From the NCBI RefSeq assembly GCF_001425745.1, contig NZ_LMDF01000007.1:899-64898 (forward strand): 64,000 nt of DNA, written 5' to 3'. The stretch comes from Caulobacter sp. Root343 (GTDB lineage: Bacteria > Pseudomonadota > Alphaproteobacteria > Caulobacterales > Caulobacteraceae). The translations under genes were made by a program, and so were the position numbers. Numbering within the stretch: the stretch's first letter is position 1; each line of letters begins with the position of its first letter. The notes below the pieces were generated by a model that saw only the letters and a list, made by a program, of their open reading frames with translations, did not search any database and was not told where the DNA came from. Below are positions 45,618-55,716 of this stretch, piece after piece.

Positions 45618-46082
45618 ATGGTTGAAGACAACATCCGCCTGCTGATCGTGGAGGGCCGAAGCCATTCGGGGATCTCCGACGAGCTGCTGCGCGGAGCCGC
45701 CCAGGCCATCGAGGCCTATGGCGCGGAATACGACGTGATCACGGTCTCCAGCGCCTTGCAGATTCCGACCGCCGTGGCCCTGGCCGAGGAAGCCGGCCAC
45801 CGGCCGGTTGGCGCGCGCTACGACGGCTTCGTGGCCTTGGGCTGCATCATCCGCGGTGAGACCTACCATTTCGAACTGGTCGCCAACGAGACGGCTCGGG
45901 GCCTTCAGGATCTGGGCATTGGCAAGCGGCTGCCGATCGGCTTTGGCGTGCTGGCCGTCGATGACGAGGCCCAGGCCTGGGCCCGGGCCAGGGTCAGCGA
46001 AGGCGACCGCGGCGGCGCGGCCGCCAAGGCCTGCCTCGAGACCATCGCCCTGAAGCGCCAACTGCTGGGACAGGCCCGATGA
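45618..46082 (+). CDS. ribH: 6,7-Dimethyl-8-ribityllumazine synthase
   Basis: This 154-residue enzyme forms the lumazine precursor of riboflavin. The motifs [19 protein letters not shown] and [22 protein letters not shown], with catalytic His in TYHFE, are typical. ribD, ribE and ribAB, often next to it, are absent here. The nusB gene overlaps its stop (ATGA). Confidence 0.94.
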   Translation: MVEDNIRLLIVEGRSHSGISDELLRGAAQAIEAYGAEYDVITVSSALQIPTAVALAEEAGHRPVGARYDGFVALGCIIRGETYHFELVANETARGLQDLGIGKRLPIGFGVLAVDDEAQAWARARVSEGDRGGAAAKACLETIALKRQLLGQAR

Positions 46083-46528
46083 GCGGCAACCGCATCCAAC
46101 CGCGCTCGGTCGCGCGCCTCGCCGCCGTCCAGGCGCTGTACCAGATGGAAGTCTCGGGCGCGGGGGTCGACTCGGTAATCCGCGAATTCTCCGAGCACCG
46201 CTTCGACCGCGACGTCGAGGGCGAGCAACTAGCGGCCGCCGACGAGACCTTCTTCGCCGAACTGGCCAAGGGCGTGGTGACCAACCAGGCCAAGATCGAC
46301 CAGGGCATCGTCAAGCGCCTGGCCTCGGGCTGGCGTCTCGAGCGTCTGGACGCCACGGCCCGCGCCGTGCTGCGCGCCGGGGCTTTCGAACTGATGTACA
46401 GGCCGGACGTTCCGACCGAAGTCGTCATCAATGAGTATGTCGAGATCGCGAAATCCTTTTTCGAAGGACCCGAGTCAGGCTTCATCAATGGCGCCCTCGA
46501 CGCGATCGCCCGTGATGCACGAGACTGA
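46079..46528 (+). CDS. nusB: Transcription antitermination factor NusB
   Basis: This 149-residue all-helical protein has an [16 protein letters not shown] start and [17 protein letters not shown] and [12 protein letters not shown] toward the C terminus. With NusE (S10) it binds boxA in rRNA leaders to prevent early termination. It overlaps ribH by four bases and thiL by fourteen, so all three are translationally coupled. Confidence 0.94.
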   Translation: MSGNRIQPRSVARLAAVQALYQMEVSGAGVDSVIREFSEHRFDRDVEGEQLAAADETFFAELAKGVVTNQAKIDQGIVKRLASGWRLERLDATARAVLRAGAFELMYRPDVPTEVVINEYVEIAKSFFEGPESGFINGALDAIARDARD

Positions 46529-47549
46529 CGAAGACGACTGGTTCGCCGAAGACGACGCCGCGCCCGCCGCGGCGGTCGCGCAACCGACGGAATTCGACCA
46601 TATCGCGCGCCTGCTGCGCCCGCTGACGCGAGGCGATCCGGTCGCGCTGGACCTGCTGGACGACGCGGCCGTGCTGCCGTCGCGTCCGGGCTATGACCTG
46701 GTGGTCACCAAGGACGCCATGGTCGCCGGCGTGCACTTCCTGGCCGACGAGGCGTTGGACGTCGTCGCCCGCAAGCTGCTGCGCACCAACCTCTCCGACC
46801 TGGCCGCCAAGGCCGCGGAGCCGTACGGCTATTTCCTGGCCGTGGGCTGGCCATCCGGTTCCGACGTGGCCGCGCGCGAGACCTTCGCTCGCGGCTTGGC
46901 CGAGGACGGCGCGCTGTTCGACATTTCGCTGCTTGGCGGCGACACCGTCACCACCTCGGGTCCGTTGGTCGTCTCGGCGACCCTGCTGGGCTGGGTTCCG
47001 GCCGGCGGAGCGATCCTGCGGCGCGGGGCGAAGCCTGGCGACCGTCTGATGGTCACCGGCACGATCGGCGACGGCTGGTTGGGCCTTCTGGCTCAATGGG
47101 GCGAGGTGATGGACGCCGACGGCGCCCTGCTGCGCCACTACCGCCAGCCCGAACCGCGCGTGCAGCTGCGCGAGGCGATGCGCGTCCACGCCAAGGCGGC
47201 CGCCGATGTCTCCGATGGTCTGTTGGCCGACAGCGCCCACTTGGCCAAGGCCAGTGGCTGCCGCGTACGCGTCGATCTCGAGCGCCTGCCGCTATCGCCC
47301 GGCGGCCAAGCCTGGCTGGATCACCAGCCCGAGCAGGTTGAGGGGCGCATCTCCCTAGCCTCCGGCGGCGACGACTATGAGATCGTCTGCGCCGTCGATC
47401 CCAACGAGGCCTGGGCCTTCCGCGTGGCCGCCGCCGCCGCGGGCGTGAAGGTCAGCGAAATCGGCGAGTTCGTCGAAGGCGAGGGGGTCTCGGCCTACTA
47501 CAAGGGGCGAGACGTGACGCCCTCGCGTTTGGGCTGGCTGCACGGCTGA
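46515..47549 (+). CDS. thiL: Thiamine-monophosphate kinase
   Basis: This 344-residue enzyme phosphorylates thiamine monophosphate to thiamine diphosphate with ATP. Recognised by [61 protein letters not shown] and [17 protein letters not shown]. The N-terminal 25 residues are acidic ([15 protein letters not shown]) and beyond the normal family start, a local extension. ATG 46515 (or GTG 46512) lies inside nusB. Confidence 0.93.
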   Translation: MHETDEDDWFAEDDAAPAAAVAQPTEFDHIARLLRPLTRGDPVALDLLDDAAVLPSRPGYDLVVTKDAMVAGVHFLADEALDVVARKLLRTNLSDLAAKAAEPYGYFLAVGWPSGSDVAARETFARGLAEDGALFDISLLGGDTVTTSGPLVVSATLLGWVPAGGAILRRGAKPGDRLMVTGTIGDGWLGLLAQWGEVMDADGALLRHYRQPEPRVQLREAMRVHAKAAADVSDGLLADSAHLAKASGCRVRVDLERLPLSPGGQAWLDHQPEQVEGRISLASGGDDYEIVCAVDPNEAWAFRVAAAAAGVKVSEIGEFVEGEGVSAYYKGRDVTPSRLGWLHG

Positions 47550-47609
47550 GCCGCTGATCTTTCGACGATTAGGCCAATCTCAAGGCCTGTCGGGCTATGG
47601 GAGATTCCC

Positions 47610-48113
47610 ATGACCGGTCGTCCCGCTCCTTCTCGTCGTCTTTTCCTCGCCGCGGCCTGCGCCGTCTATGGCGCATGGGCGGCCAGTCCGGCCCTGGCCA
47701 ACGCCAAGAAAGAAAAGAAGGAGGGCGGCGAACAGGCGCTCGATCCGTCTTACAAGCTGGGCTCGATGACCATTCCGATCATCTACAACGGTCGGATCGT
47801 GAACTACGTCTTCGTCGCCATGACCCTGACATTGACCTCCGGCACGGAGGTTCAGGCGTTCAAGGACAAGGAACCGGCCCTGCGTGACGCGATCATACGG
47901 GCGGCCTACAGGACCCCGTTCACACGCGGCGATACGTGGAAAGAGGTGGACGGTCCTCGCTTGACCGGCTTCGTCATGGGCCAGTGCGCCAGTCTGTTCG
48001 GCAAGGGCAAGGTCGCCTCGGTCGAGATCGTCAAGCAGATCCCTCGCCAGCAGTTGATGCCGCCCAGGTCAAACACCGTGAAAGCGGGCGCGAGCTCCAG
48101 TCTGAACCCCTGA
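47610..48113 (+). CDS. Exported protein of unknown function with Tat-type signal
   Basis: This 167-residue protein begins MTGRPAPSRRLFLAAACAVYG, a twin-Arg signal with ASPALA at the cleavage site. The mature part has a Lys/Glu-rich start, then IPIIYNGRIVNYVFVAMTLTLTSGTEVQAFKDKEPALRDAIIRAAYRTPF. This has the strand-helix layout of FliL-like proteins, though I do not recognise a definite family. It sits between thiL and hppA. Function unknown. Confidence 0.7.
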   Translation: MTGRPAPSRRLFLAAACAVYGAWAASPALANAKKEKKEGGEQALDPSYKLGSMTIPIIYNGRIVNYVFVAMTLTLTSGTEVQAFKDKEPALRDAIIRAAYRTPFTRGDTWKEVDGPRLTGFVMGQCASLFGKGKVASVEIVKQIPRQQLMPPRSNTVKAGASSSLNP

Positions 48114-48199
48114 TTCCGCCTTCGCGGCCAAGCTTTACCCCTGAAAAGGCTTGCGCCGACACGGGTTGCGCGCCTCCCGGCCATCTGACAGTCTCATTC

Positions 48200-48224
48200 G
48201 CATGACGCCGTTCGAGCGTCATGC
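48200..48224 (+). other. Hairpin in the leader of hppA
   Basis: GCATGACGC (48200-48208) pairs with GCGTCATGC (48216-48224) around CGTTCGA. It lies 135 bases before the hppA ATG. The 245-base gap has no gene. It may end the upstream transcript or shape the hppA leader. Confidence 0.4.
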
Positions 48225-48358
48225 AAGGGAGCATCGAGGGGGTACGAGGCCAAAGGCCCACCCGTCGATCCAGGCGGCGGTGTGGCGTTGGTCATTCCTC
48301 CAGTCGCCGGACCGGCGTCCCCCCTTTTGATTTGGAAGCGCGAAGGGGCGATGAACTA

Positions 48359-50503
48359 ATGAGTCTTTGGCTTTATCTGGCCATCGGGGCCGGGCTGCTG
48401 GCGGTGCTGTACGGCGCCGTGCAGGCGGCCAGTCTGATGCGGGCCTCGGCCGGCAATGCAAGGATGCAGGAGATCGCCGCGGCGATCCAGGAAGGGGCCC
48501 AGGCCTATCTGCGTCGGCAATATCTCACCATCGCTGTCGTCGGCGTGGTCATCCTCGTCATCGTCTATCTGCTGATCGGACAGTGGGCTGCTCTGGGCTT
48601 CCTGGTGGGCGCGGTGCTTTCGGGTGCGGCCGGCTTCGCGGGCATGCTGATCTCGGTCCGCGCCAATGTCCGCACCGCCCAGGCCGCGTCCGAAAGCCTG
48701 GCCAAGGGCCTGTCGCTGGCCTTCACGTCCGGCGCCATTACGGGCATGCTGGTCGCCGGCTTCGCCCTGCTGGGCGTGGCGGGCTACTATTGGGTGCTGA
48801 CGGGCGTGCTGGGCCTGGAACCAACCAGCCGTGGCGTCGTCGACGCCCTGGTGGCCCTGGGCTTCGGCGCTTCGCTGATCTCGATCTTCGCCCGTCTGGG
48901 CGGCGGCATCTTCACCAAGGGCGCCGACGTGGGCGGCGACCTGGTGGGCAAGGTGGAAGCGGGCATCCCCGAGGATGACCCCCGCAACGCCGCCACGATC
49001 GCCGACAATGTCGGCGACAACGTCGGCGACTGCGCGGGCATGGCCGCCGACCTGTTCGAGACCTATGCGGTGACCACGGTCGCGACCATGGTGCTGGCGG
49101 CGATCTTCTTCCGCGGCGCCGGCGCTGAAATCGTCTCTTCGATGATGCTGCTGCCGCTGGCTATTTGCGCGGTCTGCATCGTCACCTCGATCATCGGCGC
49201 GTTCTTCGTCCGCCTGGGCAAGAGCCAGAACATCATGGGCGCCCTGTACAAGGGCCTGATCGTCACGGGCGTCCTGTCGATCCCGGCCGTCTGGTACGTG
49301 CTGCACGACCTGATCCCGGCCCCGGTCGTAACGGCCACGCGCACCTATACCGCCGACGGCCTGTTCTATTGCGGTCTGGTCGGCTTGGCGGTCACCGCCG
49401 CCATCGTGATGATCACCGAGTACTACACCGGCACCAACTTCCGCCCGGTGAAGTCGGTGGCCCAGGCCTCGGTCTCGGGTCACGGCACGAACGTGATCCA
49501 GGGCCTCGCCATGTCGCTGGAATCGACGGCCCTGCCGGCCCTGACCATCATCGTCGGCATCGTGGTCACCTATAATCTGGCGGGCCTGTTCGGCATCGCC
49601 ATCGCCACCACGACCATGCTGTCGCTGGCCGGCTTCATCGTCGCCCTCGACGCCTTCGGTCCGGTCACCGACAACGCCGGCGGCATCGCCGAGATGGCCG
49701 GCCTGCCGCCGGAAGTCCGCGTCACCACCGACGCCCTGGACGCCGTGGGCAACACCACCAAGGCCGTCACCAAGGGCTACGCCATCGGTTCGGCGGGCCT
49801 GGGTGCGCTGGTGCTGTTCGCCGCCTATACCGAGGACCTGAAGTTCTTCTCGGCCAATGCGGCGCCGGGCAGCTTCTTCGACGGCATGGGTCCGGTGACC
49901 TTCGACCTGTCCAATCCGTACGTCGTGGTCGGCCTGCTGTTCGGCGGTCTGCTGCCGTTCCTGTTTGGCGGCATGTCGATGACCGCGGTTGGCCGAGCGG
50001 CCGAGTCGGTCGTGGCCGAGGTGCGTCGCCAGTTCCGTGAGAACCCGGGCATCATGACCGGCGAGGTCAAGCCGGAGTACGGCAGGGCCGTCGATATCCT
50101 GACGAAGGCCGCGATCCGCGAGATGATCGTGCCCAGCCTGCTGCCGGTGGTCTCGCCGGTGGTGCTGTTCTTCGTGATCAAGGCCATCGCCGGCAAGGTC
50201 GACGCCTTCGCTTCACTCGGCGCCATGCTGATGGGGGTGATCGTCACCGGCCTGTTCGTCGCGATCTCGATGACCAGCGGCGGCGGCGCCTGGGACAACG
50301 CCAAGAAGGTGATCGAGGAAGGTTTCACCGACAAGAACGGCGTCCTGCACACCAAGGGCGGCGAAACCCACAAGGCCGCCGTCACCGGCGACACTGTCGG
50401 CGATCCCTACAAGGACACCTCGGGTCCGGCCGTGAACCCGATGATCAAGATCACCAACATCGTGGCCCTGCTGCTGCTGGCGGTGCTGGCCCACGGCGGC
50501 TAG
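48359..50503 (+). CDS. hppA: Proton-translocating membrane pyrophosphatase, K+-independent type
   Basis: This 714-residue pump uses pyrophosphate hydrolysis to move protons across the inner membrane. The substrate-binding strings [30 protein letters not shown] and [20 protein letters not shown] are intact. The residue deciding K+ dependence is Lys468 in [10 protein letters not shown], the form known for K+-independent enzymes. ATG 48359 is used because the family starts there, although the frame continues upstream. A terminator follows. Confidence 0.96.
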   Translation: MSLWLYLAIGAGLLAVLYGAVQAASLMRASAGNARMQEIAAAIQEGAQAYLRRQYLTIAVVGVVILVIVYLLIGQWAALGFLVGAVLSGAAGFAGMLISVRANVRTAQAASESLAKGLSLAFTSGAITGMLVAGFALLGVAGYYWVLTGVLGLEPTSRGVVDALVALGFGASLISIFARLGGGIFTKGADVGGDLVGKVEAGIPEDDPRNAATIADNVGDNVGDCAGMAADLFETYAVTTVATMVLAAIFFRGAGAEIVSSMMLLPLAICAVCIVTSIIGAFFVRLGKSQNIMGALYKGLIVTGVLSIPAVWYVLHDLIPAPVVTATRTYTADGLFYCGLVGLAVTAAIVMITEYYTGTNFRPVKSVAQASVSGHGTNVIQGLAMSLESTALPALTIIVGIVVTYNLAGLFGIAIATTTMLSLAGFIVALDAFGPVTDNAGGIAEMAGLPPEVRVTTDALDAVGNTTKAVTKGYAIGSAGLGALVLFAAYTEDLKFFSANAAPGSFFDGMGPVTFDLSNPYVVVGLLFGGLLPFLFGGMSMTAVGRAAESVVAEVRRQFRENPGIMTGEVKPEYGRAVDILTKAAIREMIVPSLLPVVSPVVLFFVIKAIAGKVDAFASLGAMLMGVIVTGLFVAISMTSGGGAWDNAKKVIEEGFTDKNGVLHTKGGETHKAAVTGDTVGDPYKDTSGPAVNPMIKITNIVALLLLAVLAHGG

Positions 50504-50525
50504 CGCCTTAGCAAGGCTGAAACTG

Positions 50526-50556
50526 AAACGCCCCGGAGGAAACTCCGGGGCGTTTT
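50526..50556 (+). terminator. Terminator after hppA
   Basis: AAACGCCCCGGAG (50526-50538) pairs with CTCCGGGGCGTTT (50543-50555) around GAAA and is followed by T. It may also end the converging response-regulator gene. Confidence 0.85.
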
Positions 50557-50578
50557 GCTTCGAGCTTTGGCGTCGGAC

Positions 50579-51112
50579 TCAATAGACGTCTTCGTGGTCC
50601 ATCTCGGCCAGCGCGTCCTGCATTTCGACCTGCGGCGCGCCCCGACGTTCGGCGCCCTGGAAATCGTGATCGATCTTTCGGCGACGACAGGGGCCGAAAT
50701 ACTCGCCGGTCCGGACGAAGGAGCGGGGATTGTTCACGACCTCGTTGATGCGGTGCATGACCCCCCGCGCGGTCAGCGGTTTGGCCAGAAACTCGGTCAC
50801 CCCGGCCATGAGCGCATCGTTCAGCGACCGCTGGGTGGCGTGGCCCGTCATCATGATGATCGGCACGTAGGGGTTGGGGCTGGCCGTCGAGGTGCGAACC
50901 CAGCGGATGAAGGCCAAGCCGTCGACCGGGTGCATCATCAGGTCGGTGAAGATCAGGTCGATCTCCTGGCTTTGGAAGATCTTGAGGGCGTCCAGCCCGT
51001 CGCCAGCTTCGCGAACCCGGCGCACGCCGGCCGCCTTCAGGATTTCACTGACGACTTTCCGCATGTTCGCATTGTCATCGACAAGCAGAACCGACACATC
51101 GCGAAGATCCAT
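50579..51112 (-). CDS. Response regulator with short basic C-terminal tail
   Basis: This 177-residue receiver domain has VDDN at residues 11-14, phosphoacceptor Asp57 in IFTDLMM, Thr89 in MMTGH and Lys111 in LAKPL. After about residue 130 a 45-residue tail (PCRRRKIDHDF...EMDHEDVY) with no known output domain follows. Such Caulobacter regulators act by protein contacts. The kinase is not nearby. Start ATG 51112 follows GGAG. Confidence 0.87.
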   Translation of the reverse strand: MDLRDVSVLLVDDNANMRKVVSEILKAAGVRRVREAGDGLDALKIFQSQEIDLIFTDLMMHPVDGLAFIRWVRTSTASPNPYVPIIMMTGHATQRSLNDALMAGVTEFLAKPLTARGVMHRINEVVNNPRSFVRTGEYFGPCRRRKIDHDFQGAERRGAPQVEMQDALAEMDHEDVY

Positions 51113-51326
51113 GCTCTCCACAGTGCGCCTCCCACAGCTGCCGTGAATTCGCATCGCCAAATCTCAGGCGATCAGAGTCTGAAACTCACTCAACTTGGGT
51201 TTAGGAAGTGTTTAGGGTGCGGCAATCTGTCAGACTTAAGAAGGTCAATCTCAAGTTCACAGTAAATGCGCGGGATTTACTCACCCTCTCTGGTGGAGGG
51301 CTCTCGCGCTACAAAACCAGCACGCG

Positions 51327-51358
51327 AAAAAGCCGCCCGCCTTGCGGCGGACGGCTTT
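51327..51358 (-). terminator. Terminator of bamE
   Basis: AAAGCCGCCCGCC (51329-51341) pairs with GGCGGACGGCTTT (51346-51358) with one mismatch around TTGC, and the minus-strand T-run comes from 51327-51331. It sits 29 bases after the bamE stop. Confidence 0.8.
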
Positions 51359-51386
51359 CAAATCTTTCGGATCATCGGCGCTGGAT

Positions 51387-51875
51387 TTAGCGGCGTTCGC
51401 CCGGACGCTGGCCCGGCGCCTCGTCGTCCTGCGGGAGCATCCCGCCGCGACCGACGTTGCCTAGCAACTGCTCCAGGATCGTCATCTCGCGACCGCGGGT
51501 CGGCGTCTCGCGACCATTATAGGCGATCACCTTGCCGTCCTTCAGCGTGTAGGTGTTCACCGAGGCGACTTTTTCGTCGGCCGGATTGAACTTGATCGCC
51601 ACCACGTCGCGCTTGATCACGCGCGGCATGTAGAAAGCCACGCGGTCGGTTGTCTGGGAAATATAGTACCAGGTGTTCTGGTCGAAGGTCGAAACCGCCG
51701 ACGGCGAACCCAGCTTTTCCATCAGGGTCGACTTGCTGTCCTGGCCGACCTTCATGTCGGCGGGCTTGGCCTCGATGGCCTGGAAGCCGGAATAGCTCGT
51801 CAGCGGCGTGCAGGCCGAAGTAGACAACGCCAGGGCCAGGACGGCGGCGGCGAAAACGGCGGGGCGAGACATCAA
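51387..51875 (-). CDS. bamE: Outer membrane protein assembly factor BamE (SmpA/OmlA)
   Basis: This 162-residue lipoprotein has an LSTSAC lipobox (Cys near residue 22) and the SmpA/OmlA fold: IEAKPADMKVGQDSKSTLMEKLGSPSAVSTFDQNTWYYI, FNPADEKVASVNTYTL. It belongs to the BAM complex that inserts outer-membrane barrels. A long Gly/Pro/Arg-rich tail is typical of alphaproteobacterial members. It is divergent from the cytochrome chaperone gene. Confidence 0.9.
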   Translation of the reverse strand: MMSRPAVFAAAVLALALSTSACTPLTSYSGFQAIEAKPADMKVGQDSKSTLMEKLGSPSAVSTFDQNTWYYISQTTDRVAFYMPRVIKRDVVAIKFNPADEKVASVNTYTLKDGKVIAYNGRETPTRGREMTILEQLLGNVGRGGMLPQDDEAPGQRPGERR

Positions 51876-51993
51876 GGCTCCGGAACCGGAAAAATGCAGA
51901 CTTTGACCTATCGCCCGCGGGGGCTTAGTTCAATGCCCGCGTGAAGGCGGACCCCGCGCATAGCGGGATGTCGCGGCGAAATCGAGGCGTTTC

Positions 51994-52524
51994 ATGTTTC
52001 TGGACAGGTTGCTCAAGCCCAGGCCCGCCAAGGCGGCGGGGGCCAAGCTGTATGCTTCGGCGGTCGGGCAGGCGCGGTCCGCGGCCTTTTATCGTGATTT
52101 CGGCGTTCGCGACTCGATGGAAGGCCGGTTCGAGCTGTTCAGCCTGCACGTGATCTTTCTGATCGAACGGCTGAAGGGGGAGGGCGACGCGGCGGCCGAG
52201 ACCTCGCAGACGGTTTTCGACTCGTATGTGAAGGGACTGGACGACGCCTTCCGCGAGATCGGCGTGGCCGACACGGCAGTCGGCAAGAAGATGAAGAAGC
52301 TGGCCGGCGCCTTCTATGGCCGTCTGAAGACCTATGATGACGCGCTCGCGACCCTGCCGGACACCGCGGCCGTTACCGATTTTCTGGCTCGCACCGCGTT
52401 CGAGGAGCGCGGGGAGGGCGACGTGACGGCCTTGAGCGCCTATCTGATCAAGACGCGCGCGTCGCTGGCGGAACAGCCGCTGGAGGCCCTGCTGCAAGGA
52501 GACGTGACTTGGCCGAACCCGTGA
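51994..52524 (+). CDS. Ubiquinol-cytochrome c chaperone (CBP3 family)
   Basis: This 176-residue protein matches the CBP3 chaperone family: AFYRDFGVRDSMEGRFELFSLHVIFLIERLK, FDSYVKGLDDAFREIGVADTAVGKKMKKLAGAFYGRLKTY. In mitochondria CBP3 helps assemble cytochrome b of complex III. The bacterial role is inferred to be the same. It precedes yceD with 16 bases of overlap, a gene pair conserved in alphaproteobacteria. Confidence 0.88.
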   Translation: MFLDRLLKPRPAKAAGAKLYASAVGQARSAAFYRDFGVRDSMEGRFELFSLHVIFLIERLKGEGDAAAETSQTVFDSYVKGLDDAFREIGVADTAVGKKMKKLAGAFYGRLKTYDDALATLPDTAAVTDFLARTAFEERGEGDVTALSAYLIKTRASLAEQPLEALLQGDVTWPNP

Positions 52525-53051
52525 CCGCCCCTTGGCCCTGCGAGATCCCGCTGGCCCAGGTCGACCGCGGCGCCGTGAAGCTGCGCCTGGAGCCGACAGC
52601 CGAGCAGCGCAAGGCTATCGCCAAGCAGCTGAACCTCGTCAGCCTGGAAGAGTTCAGCGCCGAGGTGTTCCTGGTCTCGTGGCTGGACGGGGCCGAGGTC
52701 TCGGGCTTGCTGCGCGCGCGCATCGTTCAGACCTGCAGCGCTACCGCCGACGACTTCGAAACCCCGATCGACGCTCGCTTCGACCTGCGGGTGCTTCCCG
52801 CTAATAGCAAGAACGCGCCGCAGGACGAGGACAGCGGCGACCTGGGCGTGGATCCGGACGCCGACGATCCGCCGGACGTGCTGGACGGTGATAAGATCGA
52901 CGTCTCTGGCTATGTCCTCGAGCACTTGGCGCTGGAACTGGATCCGTTCCCCCGCAAGCCGGGCGCGGTGTTCGTCCAGCCGCCGGAGCCGGTCGAGCTT
53001 TCCCCGTTTTCGGCGCTGAAGAGCCTTAAATTGAAGGACGAGGAGGGCTAG
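52509..53051 (+). CDS. yceD: DUF177/YceD family protein
   Basis: This 180-residue acidic protein matches the YceD/DUF177 family, implicated in 23S rRNA accumulation. The conserved region is SGLLRARIVQTCSATADDFETPIDARFDLRVLP. The C-terminal half has an Asp-rich stretch and ends in the conserved SPFSALKSLK. The start is TTG 52509 with AAGGAG upstream, overlapping the CBP3 gene. In most bacteria it lies before rpmF; here plsX follows. Confidence 0.88.
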   Translation: MAEPVTAPWPCEIPLAQVDRGAVKLRLEPTAEQRKAIAKQLNLVSLEEFSAEVFLVSWLDGAEVSGLLRARIVQTCSATADDFETPIDARFDLRVLPANSKNAPQDEDSGDLGVDPDADDPPDVLDGDKIDVSGYVLEHLALELDPFPRKPGAVFVQPPEPVELSPFSALKSLKLKDEEG

Positions 53052-53116
53052 AGCCTCCGACTCGACCGCTTGCGTGATATTCACGCGGATGTATCGTCCG
53101 CCGCCTTGAGGGCGGC

Positions 53117-54229
53117 GTGACCGCCTGCCGGAGCTCACTGCCCCACGTGTCCCAATCCGTAGTCATCTCCGTCGACGCCATGGGCGGCGACCACGGCCCC
53201 TCCATCGTCGTGCCAGGTGTCGCCCAGGTGGCCCAGGCCATGCCCGGAGTGCGGTTTTTGCTGCATGGGGACGGCGAGAAGATCCTGGCTGAACTGGCCA
53301 AGCATCCCGCCGCCAAGGCCGTCAGCGAGGTCCGCCACAGCGACAAGGCCATCGGGATGGACGAGAAGCCCGCCCAGGCCATGCGCCGGGGCAAGGGTTC
53401 CAGCATGTGGAACGCCATCGAGACGCTCCGCGACGGCCAGGCCCAGGCCTGCGTCTCGGCCGGCAACACGGGCGCTCTGATGGCCATCTCCAAGCTGATC
53501 CTGCGTATGGGCGCGGACCTGGAGCGCCCGGCCATCGTCGCCAACTGGCCCAACATGAAGGGCGTGACCACGGTTCTGGACGTCGGCGCCAATGTCGAGA
53601 GCGACGCGGCCCAACTCGTCGAGTTCGCGATCATGGGCGCGGCCTTCCACCACGCCGTGCACGGCGCCAAGCGTCCGACCGTGGGCCTGTTGAACGTCGG
53701 TTCCGAAGATCAGAAGGGCCACGAGGAGGTCCGTGAGGCGCACGCCATTCTGCGCGAGGCCAAGCTTGATTTCGACTACCACGGCTTCGTCGAGGGCAAC
53801 GACATCGCGTACGGCACGGTCGACGTGGTCGTTACCGACGGCTTCACCGGGAATGTCGCGTTGAAGACCGCCGAGGGCCTGGCGCGGTTTTTCTCGAATG
53901 AGATCAAGATCACCCTGACCTCGGGGCCGATGGCCATGTTGGGCGCCTTGATCGCCTCGGGCGCGCTGAAAAAGATGCGCCAGCGCCTGGACCCGAGCCG
54001 GGTGAACGGGGCCCCGCTGTTGGGCCTGAATGGTATTGTGGTGAAAAGCCATGGCGGCGCGGACGCGGGCGGCTTCGCCTCGGCGATCCGGGTCGCGACA
54101 GACCTGGCGCGCAGCGATTTCCGCGCCGAGATCGACAGAAATCTGAAACGCCTGACCGCTGTCGCGGCTACGGACGCGCCCGTCGATGGGCAAGGTCCTG
54201 GCGTGGATGCCCAGGGAGCGGCCGAGTGA
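53117..54229 (+). CDS. plsX: Phosphate acyltransferase PlsX
   Basis: This 370-residue enzyme makes acyl-phosphate from acyl-ACP for phospholipid synthesis. It contains VVISVDAMGGDHGPSIVVPG, SAGNTGALMAI, GLLNVGSEDQKGHEEV and VVTDGFTGNVALKTAEG. The start is GTG 53117 (GAGG 6 bases upstream) or GTG 53147, closer to the usual N terminus. A 4-base overlap joins it to fabH, so the two are cotranscribed. The C-terminal tail beyond residue 345 is variable. Confidence 0.95.
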   Translation: MTACRSSLPHVSQSVVISVDAMGGDHGPSIVVPGVAQVAQAMPGVRFLLHGDGEKILAELAKHPAAKAVSEVRHSDKAIGMDEKPAQAMRRGKGSSMWNAIETLRDGQAQACVSAGNTGALMAISKLILRMGADLERPAIVANWPNMKGVTTVLDVGANVESDAAQLVEFAIMGAAFHHAVHGAKRPTVGLLNVGSEDQKGHEEVREAHAILREAKLDFDYHGFVEGNDIAYGTVDVVVTDGFTGNVALKTAEGLARFFSNEIKITLTSGPMAMLGALIASGALKKMRQRLDPSRVNGAPLLGLNGIVVKSHGGADAGGFASAIRVATDLARSDFRAEIDRNLKRLTAVAATDAPVDGQGPGVDAQGAAE

Positions 54230-55203
54230 GCGTAACCCGCAGCGTAGTGACCGGCGTCGGCGCGTATCTGCCGCCCAAGGTCGTGACCAATGACGACCTA
54301 GCCAAGTTCGTGGACACCAGCGACGAATGGATCGTCGAGCGCACGGGGATCCGCCAGCGTCATCAGGCCGCCGATGACCAGCCGGTCTCGGACCTCGCCG
54401 CCGAGGCCGCCAAGGAAGCCCTCGCCGCCGCCGGCAAGACGGCCGCCGACGTCGACCTGATCATCGTGGCCACCACCACGGCCGACCTGACCTTCCCGGC
54501 TGTCGCCACCATCGTCCAACGCAAGCTGGGCGCGCCGGTCGGCATCGCCTTCGACGTCCAGGCCGTCTGCTCGGGCTTCGTCTACGCCCTGAGCGTCGCC
54601 GACGGCTTCGTGGCGCGTGGTCATGCCAAGTGCGCCCTGGTCATCGGCGCCGAGACCATGACCCGCCTGATGGACTGGAGCGACCGCGGCACCTGTGTGC
54701 TGTTCGGCGACGGCGCTGGCGCGATCGTGCTGGAGCCCCAGGAAGGCGAGGGGACCACGGCCGATCGCGGCATGTTGGGCTTCGCGCTGCGCGCTGACGG
54801 GACCAAGCAGGATCTGCTCTATGTGGACGGCGGCGTCTCGACCACCGGCACGGTCGGCAAGTTGCGGATGCTGGGAAACCAGGTCTTCAAGCACGCCGTG
54901 ATCAACATATCCGAGGCTATTCACGCCGCCTCCGCCAATGCCGGCGTCGAGGTCGCGGACGTCGACTGGTTCATCCCGCACCAGGCCAATCAGCGCATTC
55001 TGGCGGGCGTGGCCCATCGCTGCGGCATCGACGAGGAGAAGGTGATCTCGACGGTCGCTATCCACGCCAACACCTCGGCGGCCTCGATCCCGCTGGCTTT
55101 CGCCCATGGGGTCAAGGACGGGCGCATCAAGCCGGGCGATCTGCTGCTGCTGGAAGCCATGGGCGGCGGCCTGACCTGGGGGGCCTGCGTCCTGCGCCTT
55201 TAG
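54226..55203 (+). CDS. fabH: Beta-ketoacyl-ACP synthase III
   Basis: This 325-residue condensing enzyme starts fatty acid synthesis from acetyl-CoA and malonyl-ACP. The triad is visible: Cys in FDVQAVCSGFVYALS, His in WFIPHQANQRI and Asn in IHANTSAASIPLAF. Start GTG 54226 overlaps plsX. ihfA follows after 199 bases. Confidence 0.96.
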   Translation: MSVTRSVVTGVGAYLPPKVVTNDDLAKFVDTSDEWIVERTGIRQRHQAADDQPVSDLAAEAAKEALAAAGKTAADVDLIIVATTTADLTFPAVATIVQRKLGAPVGIAFDVQAVCSGFVYALSVADGFVARGHAKCALVIGAETMTRLMDWSDRGTCVLFGDGAGAIVLEPQEGEGTTADRGMLGFALRADGTKQDLLYVDGGVSTTGTVGKLRMLGNQVFKHAVINISEAIHAASANAGVEVADVDWFIPHQANQRILAGVAHRCGIDEEKVISTVAIHANTSAASIPLAFAHGVKDGRIKPGDLLLLEAMGGGLTWGACVLRL

Positions 55204-55402
55204 GGTGCAGCTTGCGCGCCCTTGTCGGCGGGCATGAACTCATGACGTTGAGCCTTTGACTTCATGTGATAATCACGGCATGAGGTCGTCGGTGAATCTG
55301 GGTGCGGCCGGTCGAGGGCGGCCGCGAAAAGCCCGAGTTCGCCGCGAGTGCTCCATCAGAGGCTGCCTGTCGGGCCGCCAAGATACGCGTGAAGGGGGTT
55401 GC

Positions 55403-55705
55403 ATGAAGGGCGCTACTTTGACCCGAGCCGACCTGTGCGAGGCGGTTCATGAAGAAGTTGGATTGACCCGTCAGGACTGCGCCGGCCTTGTCGAGCGCAC
55501 CCTGGATCTCGTGGCCGAGGCGCTCGAAGAGGGCGAGACGGTCAAGCTTTCGGGCTTCGGGGTTTTCCAAGTCCGTTCAAAACGGGCCCGCATGGGCCGC
55601 AATCCCAAGACCGGCGAGCCGGCGGAAATCGAGCCCCGTCGGGTGATCGGCTTCCGCGCCTCGCAGGTCATGAAGGCGCGAATCGACCGCGCCTTGGGCG
55701 ACTAG
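55403..55705 (+). CDS. ihfA: Integration host factor alpha subunit
   Basis: This 100-residue DNA-bending protein has the family core [43 protein letters not shown], with the Pro-containing beta arm at about residues 60-80. It acts in recombination and transcription as a heterodimer with IhfB. Start ATG 55403 has GAAGGGGG upstream; the longer frame to 55256 is not conserved. The 199-base gap before it holds a short palindrome GTGAT-A-ATCAC at 55266-55276. The merR gene is 11 bases downstream. Confidence 0.95.
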   Translation: MKGATLTRADLCEAVHEEVGLTRQDCAGLVERTLDLVAEALEEGETVKLSGFGVFQVRSKRARMGRNPKTGEPAEIEPRRVIGFRASQVMKARIDRALGD

Positions 55706-55716
55706 GGATTCATGCG

